A stretch of 64,000 nt of DNA from Nocardioides kribbensis (lineage in GTDB: Bacteria; Actinomycetota; Actinomycetes; Propionibacteriales; Nocardioidaceae): the NCBI RefSeq assembly GCF_015070375.1, contig NZ_JADCLL010000008.1, positions 124,001 to 188,000 of the forward strand, read 5' to 3'. Shown here one piece after another: positions 9,119 through 18,072 of the stretch. How positions within the stretch are numbered: the first letter of the stretch is position 1; every line of letters starts with the position of its first letter. The position numbers and the translations under genes were made by a program. The notes beneath the pieces are model-generated. The model saw only the letters and a list, made by a program, of their open reading frames with translations, ran no database searches and was not told where the DNA came from.

Positions 9119-10131
9119 GGTCTCGTCACCGGTTCTGCGGTTCACCAGCGTGGTCTATGGTCCCGAGAGTGCTGACGCCAGGACCACTAGGACAGTCGCA
9201 GCACCGGGCGCACCGCTGGGTGGAGGACCGCTGCGCTGCTTGTTCGCTCACCCGCGCCGAGATGCTCCTGCTGGATGACCTGGACCGAGTGGTGACTGCT
9301 GTCGTCTTCACGGTGCACGGCGCAGCGATCAGACTTCTGCTGTTCCCGCCGATGAGAGGCACGGCAGATGGCAGCCGCGTTGCTGCAGCCCGCGAGGCCT
9401 ACCCCGAGGTCGCTCGTGGAGGTGAGCCCGGGTGCCCTGGGGAGCCCGGCCGGGTGGGTCGGCGTAGGAAGAGCTACCTGAGGCGGCGCAGCCGCGTCCC
9501 ACCCCTGCCGCCGGCCACGTCTTCGTCCGCTCCACTGGGGCATCTCGACTGTCGGCCCCATCGGAGCAGGGATCGAGGTCGTGAGGTTCTGAGGACGGGA
9601 GCCGGTGGACCGGGTCCATCGACTCGGTGACACGTCGGGGCCGATCGCCGTCGACGCCCAGTACTCGCGCGCGCGGAATACTGGGCGCCCCCACGAGACA
9701 GTGGACCACCCCGACAGGCACGGTGTCTCGTCCTGGCTAAGACCTCAGCCGGTTCGGACCATACTCAACTTCGGCAGGCTCCAATCGCTCCACATGCGGC
9801 CTCGTCACCACCCGGATCGAACGTCTTCCATGAGGGCGCAGTAGACGGATCGTCGAACTCGACAGCCCTAAGTTGCGGAGCCCCGAGTTGCTTGCGAGGG
9901 GCCTCGTTCTGCGCCGGCGACGTCGAGACGGGCGATGAGCCCCGAGCGACGTGCAGTCGGTCGCGTGGCCACGCTAGGCGGCCCGCAATGACGAATTTGC
10001 GCCGAACGACCTGGACCTGGACTCCACTCAAGAAGAGCGAGATCACCTGGCGGCGGACGCTGGAGTAGAGCTCCCCGATAGTCGGAGGGATGCCCGGACG
10101 AGGCCGCTGGCCACAGCTGGTTGCAGGGGGC
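9119..10131. other. About 1-kb gap, decayed sequence with a dispersed repeat
   Basis: Open frames exist on both strands here but are Arg/Pro-rich, lack domain-like character and have no ribosome sites, so none is called. Bases about 9851-9990 are homologous to about 24767-24945 on the same strand. This includes a near-identical core beginning gagttgcttgcgaggggcc (about 9888 and 24808), so at least part of the gap is a degenerate copy of a shared element. The region separates the conserved pst operon from the accessory region. Confidence 0.5.
9851..9990. repeat. Dispersed repeat family A, copy 1
   Basis: Similar along about 140 bp to 24767-24945. The best conserved piece is gttgcttgcgaggggccNcgttctgcgcc. 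The copy at 24.8 kb retains an open frame (LLARGPVLRRRDADEVLTV...), while this one contains stops, so it looks like the more decayed gene fragment. Confidence 0.6.
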
Positions 10132-11049
10132 CTAGTAGGCCTTCTTGGCTCCGTAGGCCGCCTGGTCGTAGGTGAAGCCTTCGAACTGCAGCTGCTCGAT
10201 GAGTCCGGAGAGCGAGAAGCTGGTGTAGCCAAGGTAGGACTTCGCCGACTTGAAGGCTTGCTCGTTCCAGTTGACCTTCAGGTAGTCGACAGCAAATGTC
10301 GCGTCGGCCGTCTTGTACCCCTCGAATTGCAGCTGCTCGATCAGACCCGTACGCGAGAACGCGGTGTAGTCGAGGTACGACTCAGCCGCGCTGATGGCGT
10401 TCTGCATCGCCGTGGTGATCTTGGATCGCGTGGGGTCGGCGGGGAAGTCATCTTCTGAGTCCGCGACCGCGTCTCCGTCGGAGTCCTTGCTGTACCGCTC
10501 GTTCTTCGGGAAGTCATCGATTGGGTCAGCGACGCCGTCTCCGTCGGAGTCCTTGCTGTACTTCGCGTTCTCGGGGAAGGCGTCCTCGAAGTCCGGGATG
10601 CCGTCCTTGTCGGTGTCGACGTCGTCCCGGGTCTGGACCTTAGGGTCTTCGGGTCGGTGGTCCTCGGCATCATTGACGCCGTCACCGTCGGTGTCCACGG
10701 GTTCCGGCTCGACCGCTGGCTCAGCCTCAGCAGATGTGGTCGGGGAGACGGCCGCCGGCTCGGTCGCAGCGGCCTCCGGCGCATCCTCGTCCGGCAATAG
10801 GCTGCCCACAACCGCCAGTGCGAGGACAACGGCCGCCACGATCGCCCACCAACGGAGGTACCAGGGCTTCGTGGCCGCCGACCCGGTCGTCGCACCCTCT
10901 CCCGCCGGAAACGAGGGTCGCGGAGCCTGGGCCGCCGAAGGGGGACGGGGCTGGGTGTGGTCTGTCCAAGCCTGGCCGTCCCACCAGCGCATTTGGTGGC
11001 TGTTCGTCTGATCGGGGAACCATCCCGGACCGGGCGCGTCAGTGGGCAT
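10132..11049 (-). CDS. DUF2510/thrombospondin-type-3/Ltp-domain surface protein
   Basis: 305 aa. Residues 5-40 form a DUF2510 domain (PGWFPDQ...RWWDGQAWTDHTQP), followed by a Pro-rich linker and one membrane helix (about 66-88). An acidic exposed region then carries four thrombospondin-type-3 repeats of about 24 residues (DTDGDGVND, DTDKDGIPD, DSDGDGVAD, DSDGDAVAD), expected to bind Ca2+. The C-terminal 95 residues hold two Ltp domains (AESYLDYTAFSRTGLIEQLQFEGY and a second copy). Ltp domains occur in host cell surface lipoproteins, and one streptococcal phage Ltp protein blocks superinfection. Here the anchor is a helix, not a lipid. A role in surface protection is possible but unproven. Confidence 0.85.
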   Translation of the reverse strand: MPTDAPGPGWFPDQTNSHQMRWWDGQAWTDHTQPRPPSAAQAPRPSFPAGEGATTGSAATKPWYLRWWAIVAAVVLALAVVGSLLPDEDAPEAAATEPAAVSPTTSAEAEPAVEPEPVDTDGDGVNDAEDHRPEDPKVQTRDDVDTDKDGIPDFEDAFPENAKYSKDSDGDGVADPIDDFPKNERYSKDSDGDAVADSEDDFPADPTRSKITTAMQNAISAAESYLDYTAFSRTGLIEQLQFEGYKTADATFAVDYLKVNWNEQAFKSAKSYLGYTSFSLSGLIEQLQFEGFTYDQAAYGAKKAY

Positions 11050-11440
11050 GGGATGTTCCCCCGAGTGGTGCGTGTCGATTGCAGATGAGCCGCAGAAGAT
11101 TCGGCCTCAGCAGGATGTCATCGACAGAGCCAGCCTGTTCGGAGAATGGCAAAGGAGTTGTCACGACGAACCCCTCAGGTGGTAACTGAGGGCGGGGCTG
11201 GGAGCGCTCAGTTGCCGAGTCTCGATTCAGTCAGAGCAGTTTGCGCATGGGGGCCCGGTGCCCGGGTGAGCGGTCTCGCAACCTGTCACCTGATGGTGCA
11301 TCACACCCGCCGGTGTTGCATCGACTGGTTGAACCCGGTCAGGTCACGCGCTCTATGGACCGGCGACGCGTCGGGTCGCTCCAGAACTTTCCTCGTGACG
11401 GATGGAACCGGTGCGGGGGGCTGGATGGTCTTGAAGGACA
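11050..11440. other. Intergenic region before sigma factor gene
   Basis: 391 bp without a convincing gene. It lies divergently between the Ltp-domain gene and the first sigma gene, so both promoters should be here. No clear motif was recognised. Confidence 0.5.
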
Positions 11441-11950
11441 GTGATGACCGTGAGCAGTAGTGACTTCGAAGAGTTCGTGGAGGCGAGATGGCCGGCGCTG
11501 GTGCGTGCAGCTTGCCTTTTGGGATGTTCTGTCCCCGAGGCAGAGGACTTGGTGCAGTCGACGCTGGCGAAGTGCTATGTCCACTGGGGAAGGGTTTCGC
11601 GAGCTGGCAACCCCGATAAGTACGTCTATACGGCGCTGCTCAATCAGCTGCGCACGAGCCGACGACGCCGCTGGTGGTCGGAAAGACCCACCGACGAAGT
11701 ACCCGAAGAGGTGCAGCCCGGTGCCGCTGATCTAGATCGAGCGCTTCTCGTCCAAGACGCGCTGGGGCGGCTGAGTACTGCCCAACGCAGCGTGGTCATC
11801 GCACGCCACATCCTCGACTTCAGCGAGTCCGAAACCGCAGAGATCCTCGGCGTCGCCCCTGGCACTGTCAAGAGTCGCCTCTCGCGAGCTCTCGCGCTCC
11901 TTGCGAACGACCCCGACATCCTCAGCATCAACAGAACGGAAACATCGTGA
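11441..11950 (+). CDS. SigE-family ECF RNA polymerase sigma factor (pair 1)
   Basis: 169 aa. Sigma70 region 2 at about 8-75 (FEEFVEARWPALVRAA...EAEDLVQSTLAKCY) and region 4 at about 100-155 (ALGRLSTAQRSVVIARHILDFSESETAEILGVAPGTVKSRLSRAL). The size and the WWSERPTDEVPEE linker fit the actinobacterial SigE-family ECF group. Start is GTG 11441 or ATG 11444. The stop overlaps the GTG of the next gene (GTGA), which encodes its probable membrane partner. It probably directs its own operon, as ECF factors usually do. Confidence 0.93.
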   Translation: MMTVSSSDFEEFVEARWPALVRAACLLGCSVPEAEDLVQSTLAKCYVHWGRVSRAGNPDKYVYTALLNQLRTSRRRRWWSERPTDEVPEEVQPGAADLDRALLVQDALGRLSTAQRSVVIARHILDFSESETAEILGVAPGTVKSRLSRALALLANDPDILSINRTETS

Positions 11951-12606
11951 ACGAGTCCGAAGCCACACAGGCAATGAAGGCTGGGTCGACCGCTCTGCGC
12001 ATAGGTCCGCCACCAACTCGACAGATCGTTCAGCAAGGGGTTCGCCGACGCCGTCGGCGAAACGCTGCTGTCGGCGCGATCGCCGCCGTCGTCCTGAGCA
12101 GCGGCAGCGCGGCCTTGGCTACCTCCACCCTCGATGACAGCAACTCGACTCCCGTGGCTAGCGGGGAAGAATCGAGCTCGGCGACTCCCAGCTCGCCCCC
12201 CGGCACCGCCGATCCCTCTGCCGCGCCACAGTCAGACCTGAGCCGCAGCGACCTCACCCAGTACCTCGCGGACCTACCTGGCGTTCCCCTGGCACTTCCT
12301 GTGGATCTGCCTGCCGAGTACCGATGGGTCGGACCTTCGACCTATGAGAAGGGCGAGGGGGACGAAGTCACGGTGCGCAGCTCGACCTTCACCGGTTCGT
12401 CGAACCGCGCTGAGATGCCTTCAGTCGAGGTCTGTGTACACGACCCCGATGGCCACAGCTGCCCTCAGGGCGCCGAGAGGATCGAACGCCACGTCGAGGG
12501 CACCGCGATCACCATCAGCTTCTCGCAGGCGCCCACGGTCGACCAGCGCGAATTCTGGACGGACGCCACCATGTCTTTCGACATGACTACGAACTGGTTG
12601 CGCTGA
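11947..12606 (+). CDS. Membrane-anchored partner of ECF sigma factor (putative anti-sigma)
   Basis: 219 aa, GTG start overlapping the sigma stop. A short cytoplasmic N-terminus (about 1-37) ends in RRRRRR, one membrane helix follows (about 39-58), then a Ser/Pro linker and an extracytoplasmic domain of about 120 residues with two cysteines (VCVHDPDGHSCPQG) that could form a disulfide. The gene order is that of sigma/anti-sigma pairs. No classical zinc anti-sigma motif (HxxxCxxC) is present, so the anti-sigma role rests on context. Confidence 0.7.
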   Translation: MNESEATQAMKAGSTALRIGPPPTRQIVQQGVRRRRRRNAAVGAIAAVVLSSGSAALATSTLDDSNSTPVASGEESSSATPSSPPGTADPSAAPQSDLSRSDLTQYLADLPGVPLALPVDLPAEYRWVGPSTYEKGEGDEVTVRSSTFTGSSNRAEMPSVEVCVHDPDGHSCPQGAERIERHVEGTAITISFSQAPTVDQREFWTDATMSFDMTTNWLR

Positions 12607-12619
12607 CCCGAACGACGAG

Positions 12620-13015
12620 GAACCAGGGGTCTGTTGAAGAGACGGGGGACTTCCAGATCGGCTTGGACGAGGGTTCTGGCTAGAAGGATGTCCACTGTGG
12701 CTGGCAGGTACCCAAGGAGCTTGAGGAAGACGTGATCCGGGTGGCCCGAGATCCTGGACCTCGTTCTCCTGCTCCAGCAGCTTGATCCGATGTTCGACTC
12801 ACGCAGCGCATCGGACTCGTTCGCCGCCCGAGCGGCGGGTGACGGGTTCACAGAGTTTCGGTCGTCGATCGTGAGCCACCGCTTCAGGCGCGACGGCGAG
12901 ATCCCGTAGTCCTTCGCGACCTGCGGGATGGAGGAGCCCGAGGTCTTGAAGACCCGGATCACGTCCTCGCGGAACTGCCGGGGAACGCCTTCGGCATGGT
13001 GCACATCCTCCCAGC
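12620..13015 (-). pseudogene. Truncated IS3-type OrfA transposase remnant
   Basis: On the minus strand from about 13000 the translation reads FREDVIRVFKTSGSSIPQVAKDYGISPSRLKRWLTIDD, then NESDALRES. This is the helix-turn-helix part of an IS3-family OrfA. A frameshift near 12795 moves the leucine-zipper part (IKLLEQENEV) to another frame, after which the similarity ends. The remaining bases down to about 12630 end in a sequence like an IS terminus (revcomp of gggtctgttgaagagacggg). It lies between the two sigma-factor operons and could have been inserted when they were joined. Confidence 0.75.
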
Positions 13016-13196
13016 GCCGACACACATCGACGCAGATCAGATGTCACCGATCAGTGCAGCAGACCCGTCCTTGATGGTGCGCGGGCAGCGGCTGTCTCAG
13101 CGCTCCGAGACGCGCGTCGCTAGCGTTTCAGAGAGCTTCTCTCTGACGTGACAACCGACGTTGAGACTCAGGTCGTCTTGTGTGTGTGATGGACCG

Positions 13197-13691
13197 GTGA
13201 GCGGCACGGACGCGAGGCCTTCCTTCGAGGAGTACGTCGCTGCTCGCGGCGCTTCGCTGTGGCGCAGCGCGTGGCTCCTGACCGGTGACGCACATCGGGC
13301 GGAGGATCTCGTGCAGGCGACATTGCTGAAGTGCTGGCGTCGGTGGCGCCACATCGATAGCGGTGCGGCACTCGACTCCTACGTGCGGCGTGTCATGGTC
13401 ACGACGTACACCGACTGGTGGCGTCGTCGCTGGCGCGGCGAGGTGCCGACCGAGGTCCTCCCGGAAGAGACGTCGCCTGATGCGACAACCGCTCTCAGTC
13501 GCGACGTCCTCGCAGCGCTCGCTGCCCTCCCACGCGGGCAGCGTGCCGTGGTGGTGCTGCGGTTCTACGACGACCTGAGCGTGGAGCAGACCGCGGCCGC
13601 GCTCGGTGTCAGCACGGGCACCGTCAAGAGCCAGACCTCTCGGGCCCTGGCTTCCCTCCGACTTTCAGCCCACCTGCAGGAGATGCCGTGA
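13197..13691 (+). CDS. SigE-family ECF RNA polymerase sigma factor (pair 2)
   Basis: About 164 aa from GTG 13197 (MSGTDARPSFEEY); an upstream TTG/GTG is possible but poorer. Region 2 reads FEEYVAARGASLWRSAWLLTG...AEDLVQATLLKCW and region 4 LAALPRGQRAVVVLRFYDDLSVEQTAAALGVSTGTVKSQTSRAL. It is a paralogue of the sigma factor 1.7 kb upstream with the same downstream arrangement. The stop overlaps the GTG of the next gene. It belongs to the SigE family of actinobacterial ECF factors. Confidence 0.92.
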   Translation: MSGTDARPSFEEYVAARGASLWRSAWLLTGDAHRAEDLVQATLLKCWRRWRHIDSGAALDSYVRRVMVTTYTDWWRRRWRGEVPTEVLPEETSPDATTALSRDVLAALAALPRGQRAVVVLRFYDDLSVEQTAAALGVSTGTVKSQTSRALASLRLSAHLQEMP

Positions 13692-14773
13692 GCGATGTCC
13701 ATGGGGCCGGTGACGACGGCGAGACCCGCCGCGGCGAGGTCCTCCGGGTGATGCTGCGCGACGCGGTACCGGACGCTCCCGTCACGGTCTCGCGAGCTGC
13801 GCCGCTGGTGGCCACCGCCGAACGCCGACGGCGCCGTCGGCGCGCGATAGGCACTGGTCTGTTGGCAGCCGTAGTGGTGGTGGCTGTGATGGCAGGGCCG
13901 GTCCTCATCGGCGACTCGCTGCGGCAGGCTCCCGCCCCGGCTGCGCCGGCGGGAGCGGACCGGGAGGGGGCTGCGCCCGAACGGGCCGATCCGTGCCCGG
14001 CCGTCATCGACCCCGACCTCGACGTGGTGGAGCTGACCTCCGAGCAGTTGGCTACGGCGTCCTCGGTCCGGCTGTGCGCCGGTCGTGGTCCCGCGTCGCT
14101 GGTGCCTGCGGATGCTCTGGTCTCCGCGCTTCCTCGCTTCGCTCAGGATGTCGCTGCCGCTTCGCAGGACCCGGTCGACGGCGCCGGCGAGTGTGGGCCG
14201 GCCGTCGGTGTGTGGGACGAGAGAGCCGCGTTGGTCGTCACCTTGGCGGACGGTGCAGCAGTCACTCTTCCGGCGGTCGGAGCCTGTGGCGTGCTCGAGA
14301 TCGACGGCGAGGCCGTGTCTCCGCTCCGGGTGGGGTCGACTTGGCTGGAGGCATTGGCGGCGCAACGCGAGTCGCTCCCCGCACCCTCGGGTACTCGAGG
14401 GAGTTCCTCGGCTGCGCGGTGCAGGGCACCTGCCACGATCGCGCCGATCGACCCCACCGCGGACGAGATCCTGCTGGCGAGGCTCTGTGACGGTGACGGC
14501 CCTGGTCAGGGAACTGGGCTCGACGCCGTCGACATCGCAGCCCTGGACAGCGCCTGGGGACTCGCGCGGCAGCGAAGTTGGTCCGGTGTTTCGGGCGACC
14601 GCCTCTGCGGGACAGCGGCCGGCGAGAAGCGACACCTCGTCGCGGTCACCGCACGCGGGGAGGTTGTGCGCTTGATGGTCAGCACGTGCGGTGATCTGAG
14701 TTGGTCCGGGTGGCGAGGTGAGCAGGCCATCCCGACGACACTCGCTGCGCTGAGATCGACTCGGACGAGATAG
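13688..14773 (+). CDS. Membrane-anchored partner of second ECF sigma factor
   Basis: 361 aa. A cytoplasmic N-terminus (about 1-56) ends in RRRRRRR, one membrane helix (about 58-80) follows, and then about 280 extracytoplasmic residues with eight or so cysteines in repeated LCAGRG/LCDGDG/LCGTAAG contexts. This suggests two related disulfide-stabilised subdomains (one with DVVELTSEQLATASSVRLC, the other with IAPIDPTADEILLARLC). No known family was recognised. Coupled to the sigma gene by GTGA overlap, so an anti-sigma or sensor role is inferred. Confidence 0.7.
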   Translation: MSDVHGAGDDGETRRGEVLRVMLRDAVPDAPVTVSRAAPLVATAERRRRRRRAIGTGLLAAVVVVAVMAGPVLIGDSLRQAPAPAAPAGADREGAAPERADPCPAVIDPDLDVVELTSEQLATASSVRLCAGRGPASLVPADALVSALPRFAQDVAAASQDPVDGAGECGPAVGVWDERAALVVTLADGAAVTLPAVGACGVLEIDGEAVSPLRVGSTWLEALAAQRESLPAPSGTRGSSSAARCRAPATIAPIDPTADEILLARLCDGDGPGQGTGLDAVDIAALDSAWGLARQRSWSGVSGDRLCGTAAGEKRHLVAVTARGEVVRLMVSTCGDLSWSGWRGEQAIPTTLAALRSTRTR

Positions 14774-15101
14774 ATCCGCCATGAGCGGTCCCCAGGCTCC
14801 GGGGACCACGGTCAGGAAGACATCCGAGACCAGTCCTCGAAGCGTTGGGCCGATGAGTCTGCTGCACGAATGGTGGAAGGTCAGGACTGTCACCCGTTTG
14901 AGCAGCAGGCCCCGGCGACGGTGACGACCGCAGCATCGCTGTGGGTTCTGACCAGACCCGCGTGATGGTGTTCCAGAAGCCCGCGACGACGTCTTGAAGG
15001 TTCACCTTCCTGCTCTAATCAAACGACGGGTTGACCTGGGTCTTCATCATGGGAGCGCACTGCGACACGTTCGTTTCGGTCTCGTCCCACGGGGGTTTGG
15101 C
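14774..15101. other. Intergenic, nothing recognised
   Basis: 328 bp with no plausible coding sequence, repeat or hairpin recognised. Confidence 0.5.
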
Positions 15102-15260
15102 ATGGAGGAGGAGTCGCCCAGCCTTCGGAGGGCACAACATGAAGGGTTTTGGGTCAAGCTGGGGCGGGCCACCAACTGGGCCATGTTCCTCTATGTCGTC
15201 GGGCCTATCGCTGCAGCGTTGATTCTTGTCGTGTACTTCGGCGTGCGATCCCTGTCCTGA
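15102..15260 (+). CDS. Small single-helix membrane protein (52 aa)
   Basis: ATG at 15102 gives MEEESPSLRRAQHEGFW, then one hydrophobic helix (MFLYVVGPIAAALILVVYF) and a short tail. A longer frame upstream lacks protein character. No function is recognised. It is one of many tiny membrane proteins in this accessory region. Confidence 0.5.
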   Translation: MEEESPSLRRAQHEGFWVKLGRATNWAMFLYVVGPIAAALILVVYFGVRSLS

Positions 15261-15508
15261 CCGCAGCGAGTCACGATGAGGAGCCTCCCGACACGAAATT
15301 GAACTCACAGGTAGGTCAGGTCAGCGGCGCTGCCGCCTTGTCTGTTCGTCGCAGGGCTGAGCGAGGGCGCGATCTGGGAGCGACTTGCCGCTTCTCATGG
15401 TGCTGGGACGCCCTGGTGCAATGCGTACGTCGCGAGCATCGTTGGTACCACCGGTCTCGATCGAGACCCCAACTCCGTGCCGAAGGTGGTGCGCTTCGTC
15501 TTGGGGGT

Positions 15509-15997
15509 TCAAAACGCGATCTGCGGTGGCAGATTCGGTCGGGCCTGGACGGTGACCTGAATGCGGGGGCCGGTTGGGGCTACGTCTCTTACGGAGTCGG
15601 CGGTCTCGCGTGCGCGCGAGACATCTGCTCGACTGACGGTCCAGCGGATGCCGACCGTTTCTGTAGTGAGGCTGACCTCGATGGCCGAGTCCTCGATGGC
15701 GGGCGCGGCAGCCTTTAGCAATGCCGCGACGCTCGACAGATCCGCTTCAGTCACCGTGGCGGCGTGCAACTTGACCTCGAGACCTGACCGCGCGACGAGG
15801 TGCTTCACGTCGGCGGGCAGCGGTCCGACCCACCAGAGGTCGAGTGTCGTGGGTTGTCCTGTCGCGTATTCGAATCCGGTGTAGCCCTCGAGGTGGTGGG
15901 TCGCGATGAGCTCCTGCAGTTCCGTGATGAAGGGCAGCCGATGATCGACCCCGGAATGGAGCTCGGCGGGCGGGGGGAGTGAGTCGTCGGGCTTCAT
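15509..15997 (-). CDS. Hypothetical soluble protein (162 aa)
   Basis: ATG at 15997, composition typical of a soluble alpha/beta protein with no signal peptide. It contains strands such as TLDLWWVG and a long helix TEADLSSVAALLKAAAPAIEDSAIEVSLTT. No family is recognised. Its 3' end overlaps a plus-strand fragment (about 15350-15560, reading SEGAIWERLAASHGAG...) that looks protein-like but has no start, so one of the two may be a gene remnant. Confidence 0.5.
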   Translation of the reverse strand: MKPDDSLPPPAELHSGVDHRLPFITELQELIATHHLEGYTGFEYATGQPTTLDLWWVGPLPADVKHLVARSGLEVKLHAATVTEADLSSVAALLKAAAPAIEDSAIEVSLTTETVGIRWTVSRADVSRARETADSVRDVAPTGPRIQVTVQARPNLPPQIAF

Positions 15998-16472
15998 CTG
16001 TCCGAGGGTCCCACGTATCTGACCGGAGAGTAGGAGGCAGGAGCCGCGGCCCTCTCACGCCCGTCAACGACGACGTCATCCGTGCGGGTTTCGTTTGAGC
16101 CTCTGGGTCACGTCAAGATGCGCACGCCGGAGGCGAGGAACGCCGAGGTCGCCATGAGCTGCGTGACGAGGATGCGCTGCACCTGCTTAGCGGTCCGTTC
16201 GGGCGCCGTGGTCGTGGTGGTGATGATGGGCGTGCTCCTGCGCAGAGAGTCGGATCGTCTGCGGAGGGGCGCCCGGCACATCCGATCCCGCTCCCGAGAA
16301 GCCCACCCCCGGTGGCGGTCCCTACGGGTGCGACTCTCCCGGCCTGGCCCGGCTAGTACCGGGACCGAGAAAGCACTCACACCCAAGAAGGAATGCGCCG
16401 GCCGCGGCCGTGACCAAACCTGTAGTGCCGACGCGTCATTGTCGGGCGCCCCCCCGCAATGTCGCGCTGACG
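15998..16472. other. Intergenic, no convincing gene
   Basis: About 475 bp. Arg-rich open frames on both strands were judged accidental. A gtggtggtgatgatgggc stretch encodes a Thr run on the minus strand and may be the tail of a decayed gene. Confidence 0.4.
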
Positions 16473-16913
16473 TCAGGAACTGCCGGGGCGGGCTGCACTT
16501 TGATCTGTGCCTCTGACGCGCCTGCCAGCCGACGCAGAGGTAACCGCTAGACCAAGCACCATGATCGTGAAGGGAACTGAGCGAGCATCGAAGTCGCCTC
16601 TGGTTGCGTCGATCACCTCGAAGACGACGTAAACCAGAGCGAAGACGCCAAAGCCTGCTGCGGAGACGAGCCAATACCGCCCGTCCTTCGCCACGTCGTT
16701 GTCCTTGATCAAGACCACCAATCGCCACGTGAGCCAGCCCCAGAAAGCGAGGCCCACGACGGCAGCAACCTGCCGGTCCGGCTCACCGCTCGCCAAGCCG
16801 ATCCCTGCACGCGGCACCGTGAAGACGGCAAATCCTCCGATGAGCAAGACAAGCATCGAGCGGCTGAGCAGCCTGCTCGCCGGATCGTCGGAGGGGCGCT
16901 CAGCGCTGGTCAC
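16473..16913 (-). CDS. Four-helix membrane protein, unknown function (146 aa)
   Basis: GTG at 16913 (MTSAERPSDDPASRLL) is chosen because the frame upstream turns Arg-rich. Four predicted membrane segments: MLVLLIGGFAVFTVP, VVGLAFWGWLTWRLVVLI, YWLVSAAGFGVFALVYVVF, and VPFTIMVLGLAVTSAS. No family is recognised. It lies in a minus-strand group with the next membrane protein. Confidence 0.65.
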   Translation of the reverse strand: MTSAERPSDDPASRLLSRSMLVLLIGGFAVFTVPRAGIGLASGEPDRQVAAVVGLAFWGWLTWRLVVLIKDNDVAKDGRYWLVSAAGFGVFALVYVVFEVIDATRGDFDARSVPFTIMVLGLAVTSASAGRRVRGTDQSAARPGSS

Positions 16914-16981
16914 GTGATGCAGCCTCTCAGGGCGGTCAGTCCTTTTGCTCGCGCGGTGGAAGATATACGAGTCAGACGCGT

Positions 16982-17248
16982 CTACCGCCGAGATGACTCG
17001 ACAGCGCTGCGCTCGCGCCGAACCAGCCACCAGAACACGACCCACAGCACCAGCCCTACAGTGAAGGTCGCCGCTAAGGCCGTTCGCATGACGTCGAACC
17101 AGGTGTCCTGCGGGTCGAGGGTGGACTTGATGACGTTGGCGATGATCGCGAGCGCGAACCCTGCGCGGGTCACCTGGCCCCAGAATCGGCGCCGCCGGAG
17201 CAGGGGGGAGAGCCCGTCGTCTTCGTGACTCAGGCTCTCGCCGTTCAT
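16982..17248 (-). CDS. Two-helix membrane protein, unknown function (88 aa)
   Basis: ATG at 17248 (MNGESLSHEDDG). Basic LLRRRRFWGQ then two hydrophobic helices (AGFALAIIANVI and FTVGLVLWVVFWWLV) and a charged tail. No family is recognised. The divergent neighbour starts about 100 bp away. Confidence 0.6.
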   Translation of the reverse strand: MNGESLSHEDDGLSPLLRRRRFWGQVTRAGFALAIIANVIKSTLDPQDTWFDVMRTALAATFTVGLVLWVVFWWLVRRERSAVESSRR

Positions 17249-17353
17249 GGCGGTGACGGTAGTAGGCCCCCAGAACGCTCGGGACGGCGATCGTCGCCAA
17301 CGGAGATGGGTGATCTCGTTGTCGCCGCTGCTTTGGCGGTGCTGCATGTGCGG

Positions 17354-17950
17354 ATGGAAAGTCAGGCCGACGTGGAGGCGGCGAGCACCAGCAGCACGTC
17401 TGCCCAGAGGCGGCGCGTCACGATCGTCCTCTCGGTCGTGGTTGCGGCACTGCTGGTGGCCGCAGTGTCCGTGGGTTGGCATCGGTGGACGCACCCGTCG
17501 ATCTTCACCGGCCTGGGCGACACCTACGCCTCTCCTCCGCTGCCGGTCGGGAAGGCGTCGATCTTGACGACGGTGATCTTTCCGAGGGTCGACGGTGAGG
17601 GCGAGGAGGTGACGATCGAGGGGCTCAGTGCTGATTTCTCGAGCAACAGCGCGGAAGCGGAGGTGTTGTTCGGGGTGTGTCACATGAACGCGGCTGCGGA
17701 CCCGATCGGGGCGGTCCGCGATCCGCGACCGTTCTGCGAAGACATCGAGGCCTTCGAGCCCCCGATGAGCTTCGACTACGGCGTGGCACCGCGCAGCGAC
17801 TACCTCTTCGTCACGATCACGCCCACCCGGCCCGGCGAAGGGCACCTCGCGTCGGTGACCGTGGACTACCGGCGCTCAGCGGCTCACCTGGGCCAGCACG
17901 GCACCCAGACGCTGCGGGTCGTGCGGGAGATCAACGTGCGCGAGCGCTGA
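17354..17950 (+). CDS. Membrane-anchored extracytoplasmic protein (198 aa)
   Basis: ATG at 17354 (MESQADVEAASTSSTSAQRRR) followed by one membrane helix (VTIVLSVVVAALLVAAVSVGW) and an exposed domain of about 140 residues with two cysteines (GVCHMN and PFCED). Beta-strand rich; no family is recognised. An upstream alternative start at 17225 adds an Arg/Pro stretch and is less likely. Confidence 0.65.
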   Translation: MESQADVEAASTSSTSAQRRRVTIVLSVVVAALLVAAVSVGWHRWTHPSIFTGLGDTYASPPLPVGKASILTTVIFPRVDGEGEEVTIEGLSADFSSNSAEAEVLFGVCHMNAAADPIGAVRDPRPFCEDIEAFEPPMSFDYGVAPRSDYLFVTITPTRPGEGHLASVTVDYRRSAAHLGQHGTQTLRVVREINVRER

Positions 17951-18072
17951 CTGCCGCGATCCGGATTGAACGAATCGCGCGCTTCCTCCGCCCTTCGCCT
18001 CGCTACCCCTGGGCCGCCTGCGCCGGAGGTCAGGAGGGGGGAAGGCCCCGTCCCTCGTCTCGCGCCGTTGGA

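Noticed and set aside
9157..9721. Overlapping plus and minus frames after the transglycosylase gene
   Set aside because: No ribosome site, Arg/Pro-rich composition and no homology-like motifs.
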